DNA from: an uncultured Eubacteriales bacterium
Lineage (GTDB): Bacteria > Bacillota > Clostridia > Oscillospirales > Acutalibacteraceae
DNA: 15,125 nt
NCBI GenBank assembly: GCA_900321515.1
Contig: ONWI01000174.1
Coordinates: forward strand, 1-15,125
Direction of reading: 5' to 3'
The notes under the pieces were generated by a model. The model did no database searches. It was not told the DNA's origin and saw only the letters and a program-made list of their open reading frames with translations. Position 1 is the first letter of the stretch, and every line of letters starts with the position of its first letter. Below are positions 13,253 through 15,125 of this stretch, in pieces. The position numbers were made by a program, and so were the translations under genes.

Positions 13253-14155
13253 TTAAGTTGTGGTAGAGGAAGATGCCGAAGTGGAAGCCGAAGTTTCGGA
13301 TGACTTTGCAGTTGTAGTATCCGATGGCTTTCCATTCGTAGTTTCCGACGGCTTAACAGTCGTAGTTGAATCGCTGGATTGCGATGATTCTGTGTGAATC
13401 TCATTAAAATACGGATTGTTTTTTGCCCATTTGTCAGACGGATCCCAGCCGCTGTAGATAGGATCGCTTTTTCTTTTAGGCGGTTTAAAACCATAAGGTC
13501 CCTTTTCATTGACAATCGAAACGGGCGTACCCTTTGGCGCGTTGTCGTAGATCCATTTGCAATCGCGCACACACATTCTGATACATCCCATCGAAACCGC
13601 GCGACCGAGCTTATCGTACTCATCATCTTTTAATGTGGAAGGATCCTCCGTCAAAAAAGGAGTGGAATGAAATAATATATTCCCTCCGATTCTGGAGCAA
13701 AACTGACCGTAGACTTCACCCTGAAGCAGTCGCCAGCGATATTTGGAGCCAATGGCGTATTCACCTGTCGGCGTTGGCGAATAAGGCGCGCCGCTGGAGC
13801 ATGTGCACTGTTTGACAATTACGCCCTTGTTTCCTTTGGAATCCGCTCGATAAACAATCACAGACTGGGACTTGAGATAAACCACGATTATATACGGGGA
13901 ATCGCTCTTGGGCTTATCCTTTCTGGGTTCTGTTGCGGAGGTCTGAGTGGCGGAAGTTTCGACCGGCTGAGACGCAGACGTCTGTGTATTACTCTTCTTG
14001 TCGCTATCTGACACATGAACTTCTGGTGACGGAACAAGTACAGCGTTACTTACCGAAACAGTCTCAAACGCATTGGCAGCGAACAAATTTACAATAATTA
14101 TCAACAGATATGCCGCTGCAAGGCAAATGACGCCTTTGTATCGTCTGAAAAACAT
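13253..14155 (-). CDS. L,D-transpeptidase (YkuD domain), membrane-anchored or secreted, Ser/Thr-rich tails
   Basis: The protein has 300 aa. GAGG lies seven bases before the ATG, 12 bp after the stop of the upstream paralogue, so the two are co-transcribed. Residues 8-27 are a hydrophobic signal-anchor. Residues 40-85 are a Ser/Thr-rich linker. The YkuD domain covers about 87-215, with His163 (NILFHSTPF) and the nucleophile Cys191 (SMGCIRM). It should cross-link peptidoglycan stem peptides 3-3, or attach proteins, outside the membrane. The motif has Met where the family usually has His (SHGC). Four to five extra cysteines (Cys117, Cys119, Cys153, Cys195, Cys199) are unusual for an exported enzyme and suit an anaerobe. 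A conserved GWDPSDKW-NPYFN segment follows (236-251), and then a 50-residue Ser/Thr tail that ends TTT. Strong terminator downstream. Confidence 0.92.
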   Translation of the reverse strand: MFFRRYKGVICLAAAYLLIIIVNLFAANAFETVSVSNAVLVPSPEVHVSDSDKKSNTQTSASQPVETSATQTSATEPRKDKPKSDSPYIIVVYLKSQSVIVYRADSKGNKGVIVKQCTCSSGAPYSPTPTGEYAIGSKYRWRLLQGEVYGQFCSRIGGNILFHSTPFLTEDPSTLKDDEYDKLGRAVSMGCIRMCVRDCKWIYDNAPKGTPVSIVNEKGPYGFKPPKRKSDPIYSGWDPSDKWAKNNPYFNEIHTESSQSSDSTTTVKPSETTNGKPSDTTTAKSSETSASTSASSSTTT

Positions 14156-14167
14156 CCTTTCACCTCA

Positions 14168-15125
14168 TCAGACATTATTAAAGTACGGGTTGCCATCGTT
14201 CCATTTATCCGAAGGATCCCATCCTCTGTATCTCGAGGCGGTTTTGCGTTTCGGAACACCAGGACCTGCCGGTCCGCTGTCGTTCACAACCCTTACGTCG
14301 GTACCTATGGCGCAGTTGTCATAAATCCACTTGCAGTCGCGCACGCACATTCTGATACAGCCCTTCGACGCAGGAGTGCCGAGCTTGTCATACTCCTCGT
14401 TCTCCAGTGTGGAGGCGTCCCTCTCATAATACGGAACCGAATGGAAAAGATAATCGTTGCCTATGGAGCTGTTAAACTGCCCGTAAACATTTCCGACAAG
14501 CCTGCGCCAGCGGTATTTGGCGCGGATGCGATACTTGCCCGTGCGGGTAGGACTTGATTTTTTCCCCGTAGAGCAGGTAAATACCTTTACGCTCTTGGTG
14601 TAATCATCGTTCTTATCCTTGCCGTATACCACAACAGACTGACTGCCCTTATAGACAACTATGAAGTACTTTGCGGAATGTTCAGTCGGCTGAATCGACA
14701 TGATAAGCTTATCTTCGGCTTTTGTGGTCGTGGTGGAAGGGGCAGTTTCTTTTTTGGTGCTGCTTTTTGAAGTGGTGCTCTTTGCTGTGGTAGCGTCCGA
14801 ACCTTCGTCCTTGATTCGGCAGCATGTTTTCAGAACCCATCCTCGTTTATCCTTGTCAAGCCCAATCTCGCACCATTCCTTGCCGTCGCTGTTTTTCTTT
14901 ACGGAAAAAAGCCTGTAGACTTTGCCGCGTGAAGTCCGTGTGATGATACTGTAATTCATGCCCGGTCCCGAACGAATATTGACGGGGGAAACACTTATCT
15001 CCACGCTTTTGCCGCCGGCATTCGTCTTGGTCTTTGTAGTAGTTTTTGCTGTTGTTTTCTTTGTAGTGGTCTTTGCCGTAGTGGTCTTGGCTGTCGTTCT
15101 CTTTGTAGTGGTCTTTGCCGTAGTG
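14168..15125 (-). CDS. L,D-transpeptidase (SH3b plus YkuD domains) with Thr/Lys repeat linker, N-terminus cut by window edge
   Basis: The frame is open from the right edge to the stop at 14168, so 318 C-terminal residues are visible and the start lies outside. A GTG at 15004 is in frame, but the coding pattern clearly continues upstream of it. Visible residues 1-35 are a Thr/Lys/Ala linker (TTAKTTTK units). Residues 41-102 are a bacterial SH3 domain (NIRSGPGMNYSII, then RGWVLKTCC), which usually binds wall peptides. A second Ser/Thr/Lys linker spans about 108-138. The YkuD domain covers about 152-285, with His228 (DYLFHSVPY) and nucleophile Cys256 (ASKGCIRM; Lys replaces the usual His). It ends with the GWDPSDKW-NPYFN segment shared with the downstream paralogue. 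It should form 3-3 peptidoglycan cross-links outside the cell, first in a two-gene operon as far as visible. Confidence 0.9.
   Translation of the reverse strand, partial: TTAKTTTKRTTAKTTTAKTTTKKTTAKTTTKTKTNAGGKSVEISVSPVNIRSGPGMNYSIITRTSRGKVYRLFSVKKNSDGKEWCEIGLDKDKRGWVLKTCCRIKDEGSDATTAKSTTSKSSTKKETAPSTTTTKAEDKLIMSIQPTEHSAKYFIVVYKGSQSVVVYGKDKNDDYTKSVKVFTCSTGKKSSPTRTGKYRIRAKYRWRRLVGNVYGQFNSSIGNDYLFHSVPYYERDASTLENEEYDKLGTPASKGCIRMCVRDCKWIYDNCAIGTDVRVVNDSGPAGPGVPKRKTASRYRGWDPSDKWNDGNPYFNNV
15059..15125. repeat. 42-bp-period repeat encoding the Thr/Lys linker
   Basis: A 25-base stretch at 15059-15083 recurs exactly at 15101-15125, where the window ends, giving a 42-bp (14-codon) period. The copies encode TTTAKTTTK-type units of the transpeptidase linker. 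More copies may lie beyond the edge. Such in-frame repeats can change linker length by slippage or recombination. Confidence 0.75.

Noticed and set aside
12601..13266. Plus-strand open frame of 221 codons across truA
   Set aside because: It is antisense to truA, whose motifs are complete, and runs through the perfect terminator hairpin; no initiation signals.
13171..13626. Minus-strand open frame of 151 codons overlapping the L,D-transpeptidase end
   Set aside because: It is out of frame with the YkuD domain, runs through the terminator, and shows no family features.

Overview
The window looks like an ordinary chromosomal stretch of a Gram-positive anaerobe of the class Clostridia, most likely a Ruminococcus/Oscillospiraceae-type gut or rumen bacterium. 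This is inference from several clues: a ClpE-type chaperone with an N-terminal zinc finger, ECF-transporter vitamin uptake, a DUF5711-like protein, exported L,D-transpeptidases with Thr/Lys/Ser linkers, exported phage-type lysozymes carrying Ig-like domains, AGGAGG ribosome binding sites, and AT-rich intergenic regions with sigma-A promoters. There is no transposase, integrase, tRNA, rRNA, CRISPR array or phage structural gene. All genes except one are on the minus strand.

Layout from left to right. (1) Positions 1-2592 hold two tandem paralogous exported muramidases (signal peptide, phage-tail-lysozyme-like domain, peptidoglycan-binding domain, Ig-like domain or domains). The left one runs off the window edge. 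Each has its own sigma-A promoter, and the right one also has a sequence matching the WalR (YycF) consensus upstream. (2) Positions 2841-5958 form a vitamin B6 salvage locus. A pyridoxamine/pyridoxal kinase and an ECF transporter S component are co-oriented on the minus strand, and a MocR-type (GntR plus aminotransferase fold) regulator is divergent. The 190-230 bp between them holds a 10-bp perfect inverted repeat whose two arms each contain an outward-facing TTGACT, plus an 18-bp perfect palindrome. (3) Positions 5939-12269 hold rsmE, a ClpE-like ATPase, pgsA, a CvpA-like membrane protein and a DUF5711-like membrane-anchored beta-propeller candidate, all on the minus strand. (4) Positions 12373-13116 hold truA with its own promoter. 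(5) Positions 13253-15125 hold two tandem YkuD L,D-transpeptidases 12 bp apart and closed by a very strong terminator. The upstream one is cut by the right edge and has an SH3b domain and a repetitive Thr/Lys linker.

How the genes fit together. Both ends are cell-wall remodelling genes: muramidases on the left and 3-3 cross-linking or protein-anchoring transpeptidases on the right. The middle is housekeeping (rRNA and tRNA modification, phospholipid synthesis, protein quality control) plus the B6 module, in which uptake, phosphorylation and a PLP-sensing regulator probably form one feedback circuit. I found no convincing undescribed system. The most rewarding leads are the symmetric divergent operator of the B6 locus, with its regulator's altered aminotransferase motif, and the WalR-like boxes in front of an Ig-domain lysozyme.
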